Assembly (NCBI RefSeq): GCF_009498235.1
Contig: NZ_CP044205.1
Span: forward strand, 1,111,716-1,175,715
Source: Candidatus Methylospira mobilis
GTDB lineage: Bacteria; Pseudomonadota; Gammaproteobacteria; Methylococcales; Methylococcaceae
DNA: 64,000 nt
Direction of reading: 5' to 3'
The notes under the pieces are model-generated. The model had not been told where the DNA came from. It did no database searches and saw nothing but the letters and a program-made list of their open reading frames with translations. The position numbers and the translations under genes were made by a program. This document shows, one piece after another, positions 28,984-38,118 of this stretch. Position 1 is the first letter of the stretch; each line of letters begins with the position of its first letter.

Positions 28984-31278
28984 ATGCCTTTTTTATCAGG
29001 CATTCGTTTTCTGGTTTTATTGTTTTTTATCATCGCGAATCTTCCCCTGCCGGCGATTGCGCAAACGAGCAAGAAGGCAGTCACGCGGGCTCCGGTTATA
29101 TTCAATTACCAGCAATCGGCGAAACCGGGCGATTTGTTTTACTTACAGGGAAGCAATCTGTCAGGCGCGCAGGTTACGCTTGTTGGGCATGGCGCCATAC
29201 CCGTGCTTAATTCATATAGAGCATCGGCGCTGACGGCGCAACTGCCGAAAAATGCAACCGGCGCACTTGCTGTTTATGTCAGAAATTCATCGGCAAGCAG
29301 TCCGGTGATCTATCTCAATCAGGCGCACCCCTATCATATGGACGCGTCATTGATAGCGCCAGGCGCGCCGTTTCGAATTTTCGGGAAGAACCTTCTGCTG
29401 GCGGGATACACGCCGATTGTGAACATAGGCGGACAAACTGCGATTATCAATGCAGCCAAAAGCACGGAAACCATATTGCTCGGCACCGTACCGGCTGGAT
29501 TGCCCGAAGGGGCCGCCACTGTGACGGTCGACAATGGAAACGGCTCCGGAGCTTCGAAAATGGTGCAGCCGGTAGCGGTGATTGCCGGCAGCGGCGCTGA
29601 TCCGTTCAGCCTTGACGTGGGATGGGCATCAGGCTTCACAGCGATTGCAAGCGTCGTAATCGACCCAACGACGGATACGCATGTAAACCCGCGCATGGTT
29701 GCCGATGGTGTGACGGATAATACGGATGCCCTTCAGGCCGCCATAGATTATGCGAGCGCAATAGGCGGAGGAACAATCGATATTCCGGTGGGCGCCTATT
29801 TGATAGAAAAAGGAAGTTTGCAACTGAAATCGAATGTCGTAATCAAGGGTGCGGGGAAAAGCGCTACGACTTTGAATTATACCGGAGCCCGTCCAATCTA
29901 TTCGTTGCATAATGACCGTGTTGGACTTGCCAATTTGACCCTATCGACAGCAACAAGCCCGAATGCATTGTATTGGAATGGAAATAGCCGATCGTTTTTG
30001 AAAAATTTAGCGATTTCGTTCAAAACGTCAACACATGTATTTACCGAAGCCAACGTAAATCTGGCGATAGAAGACTGTAACTTCAGCCAGTCGGGGCCGG
30101 GGGTTAACGGGCAAGGTGTGCAGTGGCTGGCAGGAAACTCCGGGCTGATTGTTACCGGCAACACTTATCAGTTCCTGACCGGCTTAGCTTTTTCGGTAGA
30201 TGGTTCGCAAGACGCGTATATTGCCAACAATACGATCATTTGGGATGGCTCCATGCAGAACAAAGCGGGTGGGAGCATCGTAACACATGGAGTAACCACG
30301 AATTTTCTGAAAAGGGCCACGATAGATTCAAATACGTTCAAAGTCGTCAATGGGCCTATCGTCAATCATAATCGGAACGATGGGGAAGCGCTGCTTTCCG
30401 AAGGCGGAGGGGCAGGCAGGACGGAGACGGTTGGAACCGCAACCTCAGCGACCTCGACTACGCTGACCGATGCGAAGAACAATCTGAATCGCTCCGATAG
30501 CTCCGGGATAACCGGGCTATCCGCTATTCATTCCATAATTATCATTTCCGGTACGGGTACCGGTCAGAAACGCGATATTATCGGATATAGCGGCCACACC
30601 ATGACGGTTGATCGCCCGTGGGACGTAGTTCCGGATACATCAAGCAGGTATATGACCGCTGTCATGTCTATCGAGAATGTGATAATTAGCAACAACCGCT
30701 TCAGTCAATGGCCGAGGGGAACCTGGGTATACTTCGCTGCCACGGACGGTTTGGATATCATTAATAATACCTATACAGAGGGTGGGGGTATACTGCTCAG
30801 AGCGGAGAGCAGCGCTGCCGTACATGATACGTTGCTCAATATTAATGTCGCGGGCAACAGGGTTATCAATACAACGCACACTTGGGGGTCGTATTTCATG
30901 CTGGCCTATGTTGCTGATACGCAGAACTCCCCAGATGGGCTGGGGGCGGCTGGAGTTGTTTTTAAAAATAATGACTTGCAGGCGAACAATCCAAACTACG
31001 CGCCTGATTTGAAGGATGTAGCCAACTTTGAGGGCTATGGCAACTTTTTTTTGGCCTGGATGCCGCCCGGTCCTTATGCTCAGCCTGCAATGGGCGGGAT
31101 CATAGGCACAATCTTTCAGGGGAATACGTGTACAAATTGTTCTGCGGTATTCCGAACCGGAACCAATGTTTTTGCCGGTGCGTATGTCGACACCTTACTG
31201 AAGAATTCATCTAAACTGGTGGTTGATTCCTATCTTGTGCCGGGGGCCGGCGCATCGCAGGGCGCTTACACACACTAA
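28984..31278 (+). CDS. Secreted right-handed beta-helix protein (pectate-lyase-3-like)
   Basis: 764 residues from the ATG at 28984, which opens a clear signal peptide (FLVLLFFIIANLPLPAIAQ). A GTG 25 codons upstream (28909) is in frame but gives a poor leader. Two IPT/TIG-like modules (about residues 38-110 and 118-200) precede a pectate-lyase-3-type entry, DGVTDNTDALQAAIDYASA, and a long parallel beta-helix with repeated asparagine ladders. Such proteins in polysaccharide loci are lyases, epimerases or hydrolases acting on the exported glycan. Activity is not predictable here. Confidence 0.72.
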   Translation: MPFLSGIRFLVLLFFIIANLPLPAIAQTSKKAVTRAPVIFNYQQSAKPGDLFYLQGSNLSGAQVTLVGHGAIPVLNSYRASALTAQLPKNATGALAVYVRNSSASSPVIYLNQAHPYHMDASLIAPGAPFRIFGKNLLLAGYTPIVNIGGQTAIINAAKSTETILLGTVPAGLPEGAATVTVDNGNGSGASKMVQPVAVIAGSGADPFSLDVGWASGFTAIASVVIDPTTDTHVNPRMVADGVTDNTDALQAAIDYASAIGGGTIDIPVGAYLIEKGSLQLKSNVVIKGAGKSATTLNYTGARPIYSLHNDRVGLANLTLSTATSPNALYWNGNSRSFLKNLAISFKTSTHVFTEANVNLAIEDCNFSQSGPGVNGQGVQWLAGNSGLIVTGNTYQFLTGLAFSVDGSQDAYIANNTIIWDGSMQNKAGGSIVTHGVTTNFLKRATIDSNTFKVVNGPIVNHNRNDGEALLSEGGGAGRTETVGTATSATSTTLTDAKNNLNRSDSSGITGLSAIHSIIIISGTGTGQKRDIIGYSGHTMTVDRPWDVVPDTSSRYMTAVMSIENVIISNNRFSQWPRGTWVYFAATDGLDIINNTYTEGGGILLRAESSAAVHDTLLNINVAGNRVINTTHTWGSYFMLAYVADTQNSPDGLGAAGVVFKNNDLQANNPNYAPDLKDVANFEGYGNFFLAWMPPGPYAQPAMGGIIGTIFQGNTCTNCSAVFRTGTNVFAGAYVDTLLKNSSKLVVDSYLVPGAGASQGAYTH

Positions 31279-31315
31279 ATAATCATGATTAAAGCATAGT
31301 ACCAAGGATATTCTC

Positions 31316-32056
31316 ATGGATCCCAACACATCTTATCGTAGCCGTATTTACAGTACTTATGTCAATGCCCGGAATACGGCATTGGCACCGGAATCGCTGG
31401 AAGGTTTAAAACCGCGCGCCGTTTACCTCACTCATCTGATACGCTCGCACTTTCCCGATAACCGCCAGTCGGATGTTTTGGAGCTTGGTTGTGGGCATGG
31501 CGCCATGATTTATTTCGCACGCAAAGAGGGGTATGTCAACATTGGCGGTGTGGATGGCTCGCCGGAACAGGTTGCCGCCGCCAGGCGGTTGGGTATAGCA
31601 GGTGTCGATGAAGGTGATCTGATGCAGGCATTAGCCGCGCTTCCCGACGAATCCAAAGACTGTATCGTAGCTTTCGATGTAATCGAGCACTTCACCCGCG
31701 ATGAACTGATCAGACTGGTGGACGAAGTTCGGCGGGTTTTGCGGCCGGGCGGGCGCTGGATTATCCATGTGCCTAACGGCGAGTCGCCTTTTGCCGGGCG
31801 AATGAGATATTGGGATATTACCCACGAACTCGCGTTTACCCATACTTCGATAGGGCAGCTATTGCATTCATCCGGATTTTCGGAAGTACGTTCCTATGAG
31901 GACGCGCCCATTCCGCATGGGTTCAAGAGCTTCGTGCGCTGGTTGTTGTGGAGGTTTTTTCGAGCCATGTTACGTTTATATATTGCCGCCGAGACTGGCG
32001 ATACTGAAAGCGATTGTATTTTCAGTCAGAATTTGCTTGCGGTAGCGAAAAAGTAG
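31316..32056 (+). CDS. SAM-dependent methyltransferase in polysaccharide locus
   Basis: 246 residues, class I methyltransferase. SAM-binding motif I is VLELGCGHGAMIYF, followed by the acidic GGVDGS and later CIVAFDVIEHF and RVLRPGGRWIIHVPNG. AAGGATA precedes the ATG. It probably methylates a sugar or lipid-linked intermediate of the neighbouring glycan; the substrate is not identifiable. Its 3' end overlaps the end of the convergent glycosyltransferase gene by 35 bases. Confidence 0.8.
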   Translation: MDPNTSYRSRIYSTYVNARNTALAPESLEGLKPRAVYLTHLIRSHFPDNRQSDVLELGCGHGAMIYFARKEGYVNIGGVDGSPEQVAAARRLGIAGVDEGDLMQALAALPDESKDCIVAFDVIEHFTRDELIRLVDEVRRVLRPGGRWIIHVPNGESPFAGRMRYWDITHELAFTHTSIGQLLHSSGFSEVRSYEDAPIPHGFKSFVRWLLWRFFRAMLRLYIAAETGDTESDCIFSQNLLAVAKK

Positions 32057-33209
32057 CGATCGAAGAAGAAATGCCGCAAGCTTTTCCGAGCGCGCGTTCT
32101 GTAGCTGAAATCACCTCATCGACAGAAATCGATCGCATGCATGGTTTCTCGGGTACATTGCACTGTTCCAGCAGGCAGCCGAAACAATCGGTCTTGTGAT
32201 AAATCACTTGATGCCGGTTTCCATAGGGAAACCAGATTCCCGGTTTATCCTGGGCCGAGAATAGGGCTACACAGGGTGTGCCGACCGCAGCGCCCAAATG
32301 CATGGGGCCGCTGTCATGTCCGACAAAACATTGCGCCTGACCGATAACCCAGGCGCTTTCGCGTGGCGTCAGCATGCCGCAAAGATTCAGCGTCGGGCCT
32401 TTCCATAAGCGGGCTACGCTATCGCAGTGCGTTTTTTCGATGTTCGAGCCGATCAGCGCCAGTCCATAGTCAGGAAAGCGCTGGGAAAATGCTGCCGCCC
32501 ATTGCTCCCAGCGATCCAGCCCCCAATCTTTGCTTTCCCATTTAGCGCCTATGGAACAGACGATATAGCGCCCGGCTCCGGCCCAGTTCTGTAGGATATT
32601 CGCCGCCCGGACGGTTTCATCGGTTTTTAATCCCAGATCCCATGCCGCTTCGGATTGTAGATCGATCTCACCCAAAACCGCCAGATTTCGCACTAATCTA
32701 TGCGCTTCCGCTTCGAATAGTCCGGTTTTTTCGTCCCATAGATGAGGTTGCGCCTTGCTGTTCAAGGATAACCCGATAATTTTCGGAATCCCGACAACGA
32801 ACTTAAAATAGAGCAGGTCCCTGAACAGTTGCAAACTGCTTCTGACCGGCATCATGTATATCAGCACTTCGGGGCGCCACTGCTGCAATGTTTTTCGGCA
32901 GGTCAGCAAGTCCGCCCATTGCTTCAATCCAAGGGGATAGTCGAAATATCCGTCCACCAATCCGGATTGACCAATGACGCTATGCAGGGGCGCGGCTTTC
33001 AATCCTCCGTCTATCGGAAAGTTGGTCAGCACCCTGATATCGGCGCTGGAAAAATGTTGGCGCACAAGGCGTAATGCCGGGATGGCGATGCAGGTATCTC
33101 CGAGACTGCCGTTGCGGAAGACAAGCACGCGCTTGGCCGAGGCTGTCATAGGTTTGTCAGGTAGGCGAATAGTCATCAATCTGGTTTTCGCGCAAATCGT
33201 CCGAGTCAT
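32022..33209 (-). CDS. Glycosyltransferase family 9 (heptosyltransferase-like)
   Basis: About 395 residues. The N-terminal part has VLVFRNGSLGDTCIAIPALR and the C-terminal donor site has the family signature VGHDSGPMHLGAAVGTPCVALFS. It is a GT-B enzyme of the ADP-heptose transferase type. It is the only gene of the polysaccharide locus on the minus strand, so it has its own promoter in the 33213-33471 gap. Start choice is uncertain: ATG at 33209, or a later ATG at 33149 just before ASAKRVLVF. Confidence 0.85.
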   Translation of the reverse strand: MTRTICAKTRLMTIRLPDKPMTASAKRVLVFRNGSLGDTCIAIPALRLVRQHFSSADIRVLTNFPIDGGLKAAPLHSVIGQSGLVDGYFDYPLGLKQWADLLTCRKTLQQWRPEVLIYMMPVRSSLQLFRDLLYFKFVVGIPKIIGLSLNSKAQPHLWDEKTGLFEAEAHRLVRNLAVLGEIDLQSEAAWDLGLKTDETVRAANILQNWAGAGRYIVCSIGAKWESKDWGLDRWEQWAAAFSQRFPDYGLALIGSNIEKTHCDSVARLWKGPTLNLCGMLTPRESAWVIGQAQCFVGHDSGPMHLGAAVGTPCVALFSAQDKPGIWFPYGNRHQVIYHKTDCFGCLLEQCNVPEKPCMRSISVDEVISATERALGKACGISSSIATFSLPQANSD

Positions 33210-33471
33210 CAACGGGTCATCGTCTCCGTTGTTAAAAGTAAATTAGTTGATATTATACCCGTATGGCGTGCAGCTATTTAGTATCCGTGAGGTTAGAACT
33301 GGTTAAAATGACCTGGCCCGGACCGAAACCGTCTGCTATGTAGTGAGTATGTATACGTTATGGCTAGCCTTTGTAGTCTATGTATTACTACCCGCCGCGG
33401 GTCATAAATAAGCCGGAGCGGTTTGCGGCGCATATTGCCAGTAAGTCCTTGGTTACATTTCAGGAAGATCC

Positions 33472-35301
33472 ATGTGCGGATTGAGCGTTTTTTTTGCGCG
33501 TACTGCTTTGATTACGGAAGATAAGTTGCAATGTCTGCAGCGAGTGAGTGATCGCATGAGCGTGCGTGGGCCGGATTCTTCCGGCCATTGGGTCAGCGCC
33601 TGCAATCGCCTTGCATTAGCGCACCGGCGTCTGGCGATACAGGATCTCAGTCCTGCCGGGCATCAGCCGATGTCTGAGCCGTCTGGACGCTACACCATCG
33701 TATTCAATGGCGAGATTTATAATTTTTCCGAGTTACGCTCCCAACTGGCGCAGCGTGGGGTTGTTTTTCAGGGCCATTCCGATACCGAAGTGCTGATTCA
33801 TTCCTACGCGGCCTGGGGCTTGGACTGTTTATCACGTCTGCGCGGCATGTTTGCATTCGTTATCTGGGATGCAGTGGAGCATGTTTTGTTTGCAGCGCGC
33901 GACGCCTTCGGCATCAAACCCTTGTATTGGGCGCAGGATGCAACTGCAGGCGGCGTCTGGTTCGCATCTCAGGTAAAGGCGCTGGCCATGGCCCTGCCGC
34001 GTATGACTGAGTCGGCTGCCGGACGAGCCGGTTTTCTGATTTGGGGGCATATACCGGAGCCGTTTACCCCGTTCAACGAAATACGCGCATTGCCCGCCGG
34101 GCATTATTTACTGTTGAGGGCGGGTGAAACCTCACAACCGACCCCGCGCCGCTGGTTTGATCTGGGTGCGTCGTTTATTGAGTGGAGCGCTGCCTCCTCG
34201 TTCCGTCCGAAGAGCGAGGCCGATTTGTGTGACTATGTGCGCTACAGCCTGCTGGACAGTGTTCATGCGCATCGTATTGCCGATGTGCCGGTCGGCGTAT
34301 TTTTATCAGCCGGACTCGACAGCAGCACCTTGGCTGCGTTATGCGCGGAAGACGGCAGCAACGATAACCTGCGTGCGGTAACGCTGGGGTTTTCCGAGTA
34401 TCGGGCCAGGTTACAGGACGAAGTGCCTTTGGCGACCGAGTTGGCCGAGCGTTTGGGCGCGAAGCATACGGTCATGTGGGTATCGAAGAGTGACTTCCTG
34501 CGCGATTTCGATCATATCCTCGACGTAATGGATCAGCCCAGTATCGATGGAGCGAACACTTACTACGTCAGTAAACTGGCGCATCAATCCGGACTTAAGG
34601 TGGCTATTTCCGGTTTGGGCGGCGACGAACTGTTCGGTGGCTACGGCAGTTTCAGACAGGTGCCGCAACTGGCCGCCTTACCTTCGTTCCTGCAATACCT
34701 TGGCAGGCCAGCGCGGGCCTTGCTTGAGCCGTTTTTATTAAACTGGAAGCCCAAGCTAGCGGGGGTACTGGAATATTCCGGCTCTTATGAGCGTGCCTAT
34801 TTGCTGCGACGCGCGTTGTTCATGCCTTGGGAATTACATCGGGTGTTGGAGCCGGAACAAGCGGCTGAAGGTCTGGCGGCTCTGTCAACCTTGCCGCAAC
34901 TGCGGTCGAGCCATGCGTCGGTAAGCGACGGTCAGTTGAAGGTTTCTTTGCTTGAAAGTCAGTGGTATATGCGTAACCAGTTGCTGCGCGACTCCGATTG
35001 GGCGAGTATGGCGCACAGCCTGGAATTGCGCGTGCCGCTGGTTGACTTGGAGTTTTGGCGGCGCATGGCGCCTTTACGTCTGAAGCCGACCCGCGTATCC
35101 AAGCAGGTTATGGCGCAAACGCCGCGGCTTGCGCTGACCCTGGAGCAGATCCGGCGTAAAAAAACCGGATTCGCCATTCCGATTACGCGCTGGTTTGCGG
35201 AGTCGATCAACGAAGGAGAACAAAACCTGTCCGGAGGGCTTGGGTTCAGGCATTGGGCGGTGAATCTGTATCCGCGCTGGTTGCAAACAATAAAAAAATG
35301 A
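33472..35301 (+). CDS. asnB: Asparagine synthetase-type glutamine amidotransferase
   Basis: 609 residues. The N-terminal nucleophile Cys2 (MCGLSVFF), RGPDSSG and VFNGEIYNF mark the class II glutaminase domain. The synthetase domain has FLSAGLDSSTLAAL in place of the usual SGGLDSS loop, and SGLGGDELFGGY. In polysaccharide loci such enzymes are thought to amidate uronic or other acidic sugars rather than make free asparagine; that is inference. It overlaps the next glycosyltransferase by four bases, so it belongs to that operon. Confidence 0.88.
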   Translation: MCGLSVFFARTALITEDKLQCLQRVSDRMSVRGPDSSGHWVSACNRLALAHRRLAIQDLSPAGHQPMSEPSGRYTIVFNGEIYNFSELRSQLAQRGVVFQGHSDTEVLIHSYAAWGLDCLSRLRGMFAFVIWDAVEHVLFAARDAFGIKPLYWAQDATAGGVWFASQVKALAMALPRMTESAAGRAGFLIWGHIPEPFTPFNEIRALPAGHYLLLRAGETSQPTPRRWFDLGASFIEWSAASSFRPKSEADLCDYVRYSLLDSVHAHRIADVPVGVFLSAGLDSSTLAALCAEDGSNDNLRAVTLGFSEYRARLQDEVPLATELAERLGAKHTVMWVSKSDFLRDFDHILDVMDQPSIDGANTYYVSKLAHQSGLKVAISGLGGDELFGGYGSFRQVPQLAALPSFLQYLGRPARALLEPFLLNWKPKLAGVLEYSGSYERAYLLRRALFMPWELHRVLEPEQAAEGLAALSTLPQLRSSHASVSDGQLKVSLLESQWYMRNQLLRDSDWASMAHSLELRVPLVDLEFWRRMAPLRLKPTRVSKQVMAQTPRLALTLEQIRRKKTGFAIPITRWFAESINEGEQNLSGGLGFRHWAVNLYPRWLQTIKK

Positions 35302-36449
35302 AAATACTCCGTATTATTTCCAGCATGAATCCACGCTCAGGAGGGCCTTCGGAAGGCATACGTCAACTGGCGGTGCATATGCAGGCTTCCGGTCATGTAA
35401 CCGAATGTTTGACAGCCGATGCCGCTGATGCCGACTGGCTCGCCGGGCAGCCGCTGACCATTCACGCCCTGGGGCCCGGACGCAGCGGTTATGCTTATTG
35501 CCCGGCCATGGGAGGCTGGTTACGCAGCCATGCTCATGAATACGATGCCATCATAGTCAGCGGACTGTGGCAATATCACGGGTTGATGGCGCGTAAGGTT
35601 TTGACGCGGCTGGGCATACCCTACCATGTCATGCCGCACGGCATGCTGGACCCTTGGTTCAAGCATACTTATCCACTCAAACATTTGAAAAAATGGCTGT
35701 ATTGGCCGTGGGCCGAATACCGCGTGTTGCGTGACGCCCAAACAGTTATTTTTACCTGCGAGGAAGAGCGCTTACTGGCTCGCGAGTCTTTCTGGCTGTA
35801 TCAATGCAACGAAAGGGTGACGGCATATGGCACCGATACGCCCCCTCAGGACAAGGAGCGCCTGCAAAACGTTTTCCTGGCACAATATCCGCAATTATCC
35901 GGCAAGCGTCTCATATTGTTCTTGAGCCGCATACACGTTAAAAAAGGCTGCGATCTGCTGATCGAAGCTTTTGCAAGTATAGCAGCGCAGTATTCCGACG
36001 CACACTTGCTGATGGCCGGGCCGGATCAAACCGGCTGGCAGCGGGAGCTGGAACAGCTCGCTCAGGCTTTGGGCATCGCTGACCGCATCAGCTGGCCCGG
36101 CATGTTGACGGGCGATATGAAATGGGGTGCATTTCACTCCAGCGAGGTGTTTTGTCTGCCTTCGCATCAGGAAAACTTTGGGATAGTGGTTGCCGAGGCG
36201 CTGGCTTGCGGCAAGCCCGTGCTTATTTCCAACAAGGTGAATATCTGGCGTGAAATCGAAGCCGATAGAGCCGGCTGGGTCAACGAGGACAGCATAAAGG
36301 GTACGCAGTCAGGGCTGCAATCCTGGCTGGGCAGTTCAGTGCAGCAGCGGGAGGAAATGAGCGCCAATGCGGTTGCATGCTTCAATAATCGCTTTAGAAT
36401 AGACCGGGTTGCTGTACGTTTGTTGGAAATTATTAATAATAACGCATGA
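35298..36449 (+). CDS. Glycosyltransferase family 4
   Basis: 383 residues from the ATG at 35298 (ATGA overlap with asnB). The N-terminus has KILRIISSMNPRSGGPSEGI. The C-terminal GT-B donor domain has FLSRIHVKKGCDLLIEAFA, LLMAGPDQTG and FCLPSHQENFGIVVAEALACGKPVL, the EX7E-type motif. It adds a sugar to the lipid-linked repeat unit in the cytoplasm; donor and acceptor are unknown. It overlaps the acyltransferase gene by four bases. Confidence 0.88.
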   Translation: MKILRIISSMNPRSGGPSEGIRQLAVHMQASGHVTECLTADAADADWLAGQPLTIHALGPGRSGYAYCPAMGGWLRSHAHEYDAIIVSGLWQYHGLMARKVLTRLGIPYHVMPHGMLDPWFKHTYPLKHLKKWLYWPWAEYRVLRDAQTVIFTCEEERLLARESFWLYQCNERVTAYGTDTPPQDKERLQNVFLAQYPQLSGKRLILFLSRIHVKKGCDLLIEAFASIAAQYSDAHLLMAGPDQTGWQRELEQLAQALGIADRISWPGMLTGDMKWGAFHSSEVFCLPSHQENFGIVVAEALACGKPVLISNKVNIWREIEADRAGWVNEDSIKGTQSGLQSWLGSSVQQREEMSANAVACFNNRFRIDRVAVRLLEIINNNA

Positions 36450-37024
36450 ATAAACACGTACTGGATTACCGCGTAACCAATCCCAAAAGCGGCGGCCCCA
36501 GCTTTTCACTTAAAAACCGCATTATTCGCGCTTTATGGATAGTGGTTTGGGCGGTTTTCGCTTCATGGACTCCGCCGTTCATGGCGTCCTGGCGGCGGTC
36601 TTTGTTGAAACTGTTCGGCGCGCGCATGGGGCCGGGAACCTGCGTTTACGGCAGTGCGCGCGTCTGGTATCCGCCGTTGCTCGAGATGAAGTCCGGCGCT
36701 GCGCTGGGAAGCAAGGTGAATTGTTATAATCAGGACTGGGTGGTACTCGATGAAGGCGCGCTGGTATCGCAGGGCGCACATCTGTGCGCCGGCAGCCACA
36801 ATATTAACGATGAGAGTTTTCAATTGATTACCAAGCCGATATACATTGGAAAAAATGCCTGGATCGCCGCGGAAGCTTTTGTCGGTCCCGGTGTGACCAT
36901 ACAGGATGATGCAGTGCTGGGCGCGCGCGCGGTCGCATTTTCCGATATAGGCAGGGGCATGGTTTTTATTGGAAATCCGGCAAAATTCCTTCGCTATAGA
37001 AAAAATGCAGGTAAGCAGCCATGA
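36446..37024 (+). CDS. Left-handed beta-helix acyltransferase (WcaF-like)
   Basis: 192 residues. Hexapeptide repeats run through the middle and C-terminal parts (ACVYGSARVW-type turns, GALVSQGAHLCAGSHNIND, GKNAWIAAEAFVGPGVTIQDDAVLGA). The HNIND segment holds the likely catalytic histidine. It probably transfers acetyl from acetyl-CoA to a sugar of the glycan. It lies in the four-gene overlapping run asnB-GT4-acyltransferase-GT2. Confidence 0.85.
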   Translation: MNKHVLDYRVTNPKSGGPSFSLKNRIIRALWIVVWAVFASWTPPFMASWRRSLLKLFGARMGPGTCVYGSARVWYPPLLEMKSGAALGSKVNCYNQDWVVLDEGALVSQGAHLCAGSHNINDESFQLITKPIYIGKNAWIAAEAFVGPGVTIQDDAVLGARAVAFSDIGRGMVFIGNPAKFLRYRKNAGKQP

Positions 37025-37863
37025 GCGGTATTTCCATTCTGATACTCACCAGGAACGAACAGGAAAATTTACCCGGCTGTTTGCAGAGCGTCGCGTGGTC
37101 GGACGATATTCATGTTTACGATTCCATGAGCAGCGATGACACCTCCGCCATAGCGGAACGCGCCGGCGCGCGCGTCACGCAACGCGTTTACGACAGCCAG
37201 CGCATATTCGGAGGCGACGAAGGCGAATACCGTACCTGGGGATTGCGTAACATTCCGTTTAAATACCCCTGGGTGTTTGTGATAGACGCAGATGAGCGCA
37301 TGACGCCTGAGCTGATTTCATCGGTGCAGGCCGCTGTCGCATTGCCGCAGGGAATGGTTGCTTTTGATGTGCAGCGCCGTGATTTTTTTATGGGCATCTG
37401 GCTGCGCCATGTACAGGCTTCCCCGTTTTACCTGCGTTTGTTACGCCCGGAGAAGGCGCATTACGAGAGGTTGATCAATTGTGTCACCGTGGTCGACGGC
37501 GAGGCGGGGCGGCTTGGCGGCTATCTCGATCATTTTCCGTTTAATAGGGGCGTGGCGTATTGGATCGAACGGCATAACTGTTACAGTACGTTGGAAGCGA
37601 AGCATGCCCTTGAAAATAAGACCAAAGCGACAGAGTACCACTGGCGCAAGGCGCTTACCTCCAGGAGTTTTTATGAGCGGCGCTATCACCAGAAGATATT
37701 GTTTTACCGCATGCCGTGCCGGCCTATGATCAAGTTTTTTTGGTTGTATTTTGTAAAAGGCGGATTTCTTGATGGACGCGCCGGATTGACCTACGCGTTT
37801 TTGCAGTCGATTTACGAATATTTCATTGTGCTAAAGGTGCGTGAACCCGAAGATCCTATGTAA
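37021..37863 (+). CDS. Glycosyltransferase family 2 (WaaE/KdtX-like)
   Basis: 280 residues with the GT-A fold. It starts ISILILTRNEQENLPGCLQS; the metal-binding DxD lies in WVFVIDADERMTPEL. Similar proteins act on lipopolysaccharide core or exopolysaccharide. Four-base overlap with the upstream acyltransferase. It is the last gene of the polysaccharide locus; 255 bases of non-coding DNA follow, up to the phosphoketolase start. Confidence 0.86.
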   Translation: MSGISILILTRNEQENLPGCLQSVAWSDDIHVYDSMSSDDTSAIAERAGARVTQRVYDSQRIFGGDEGEYRTWGLRNIPFKYPWVFVIDADERMTPELISSVQAAVALPQGMVAFDVQRRDFFMGIWLRHVQASPFYLRLLRPEKAHYERLINCVTVVDGEAGRLGGYLDHFPFNRGVAYWIERHNCYSTLEAKHALENKTKATEYHWRKALTSRSFYERRYHQKILFYRMPCRPMIKFFWLYFVKGGFLDGRAGLTYAFLQSIYEYFIVLKVREPEDPM

Positions 37864-38000
37864 GAATGCGAGTGTAAGGGTAAAACTTTGAGTTATGCGG
37901 TCGAGGAAATTACTCGCGCACTAGCCCGACAGGGATGTTTCCGGAGTTTGCGATGCCCGTTGCAGGAATAATTTCTGCTCGTCATCGCCGCTTACGCGTT

Positions 38001-38029
38001 TTGTAACAATAGAATGTGTACGCTATATG
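38001..38029 (+). promoter_or_regulatory. Possible promoter of the phosphoketolase operon
   Basis: TTGTAA (38001-38006) and TATATG (38024-38029) are 17 bases apart, four of six matches each. It is the best candidate in the gap after the polysaccharide locus and leaves a leader of about 80 bases before the ATG at 38119. Confidence 0.35.
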
Positions 38030-38118
38030 TCTAATTGTTAATACCTCGCGTATTTCAGGGATATCATGTATCGAGACGAGGTATCCAGTTTCCGATTAAC
38101 CCAATCCAAGGAGCACTT

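Noticed and set aside
24295-37863. PEP-CTERM/exosortase-type polysaccharide system (suggested by VanZ-like and asparagine-synthase-like genes)
   Set aside because: No exosortase and no protein with a PEP-CTERM tail is encoded in the window.
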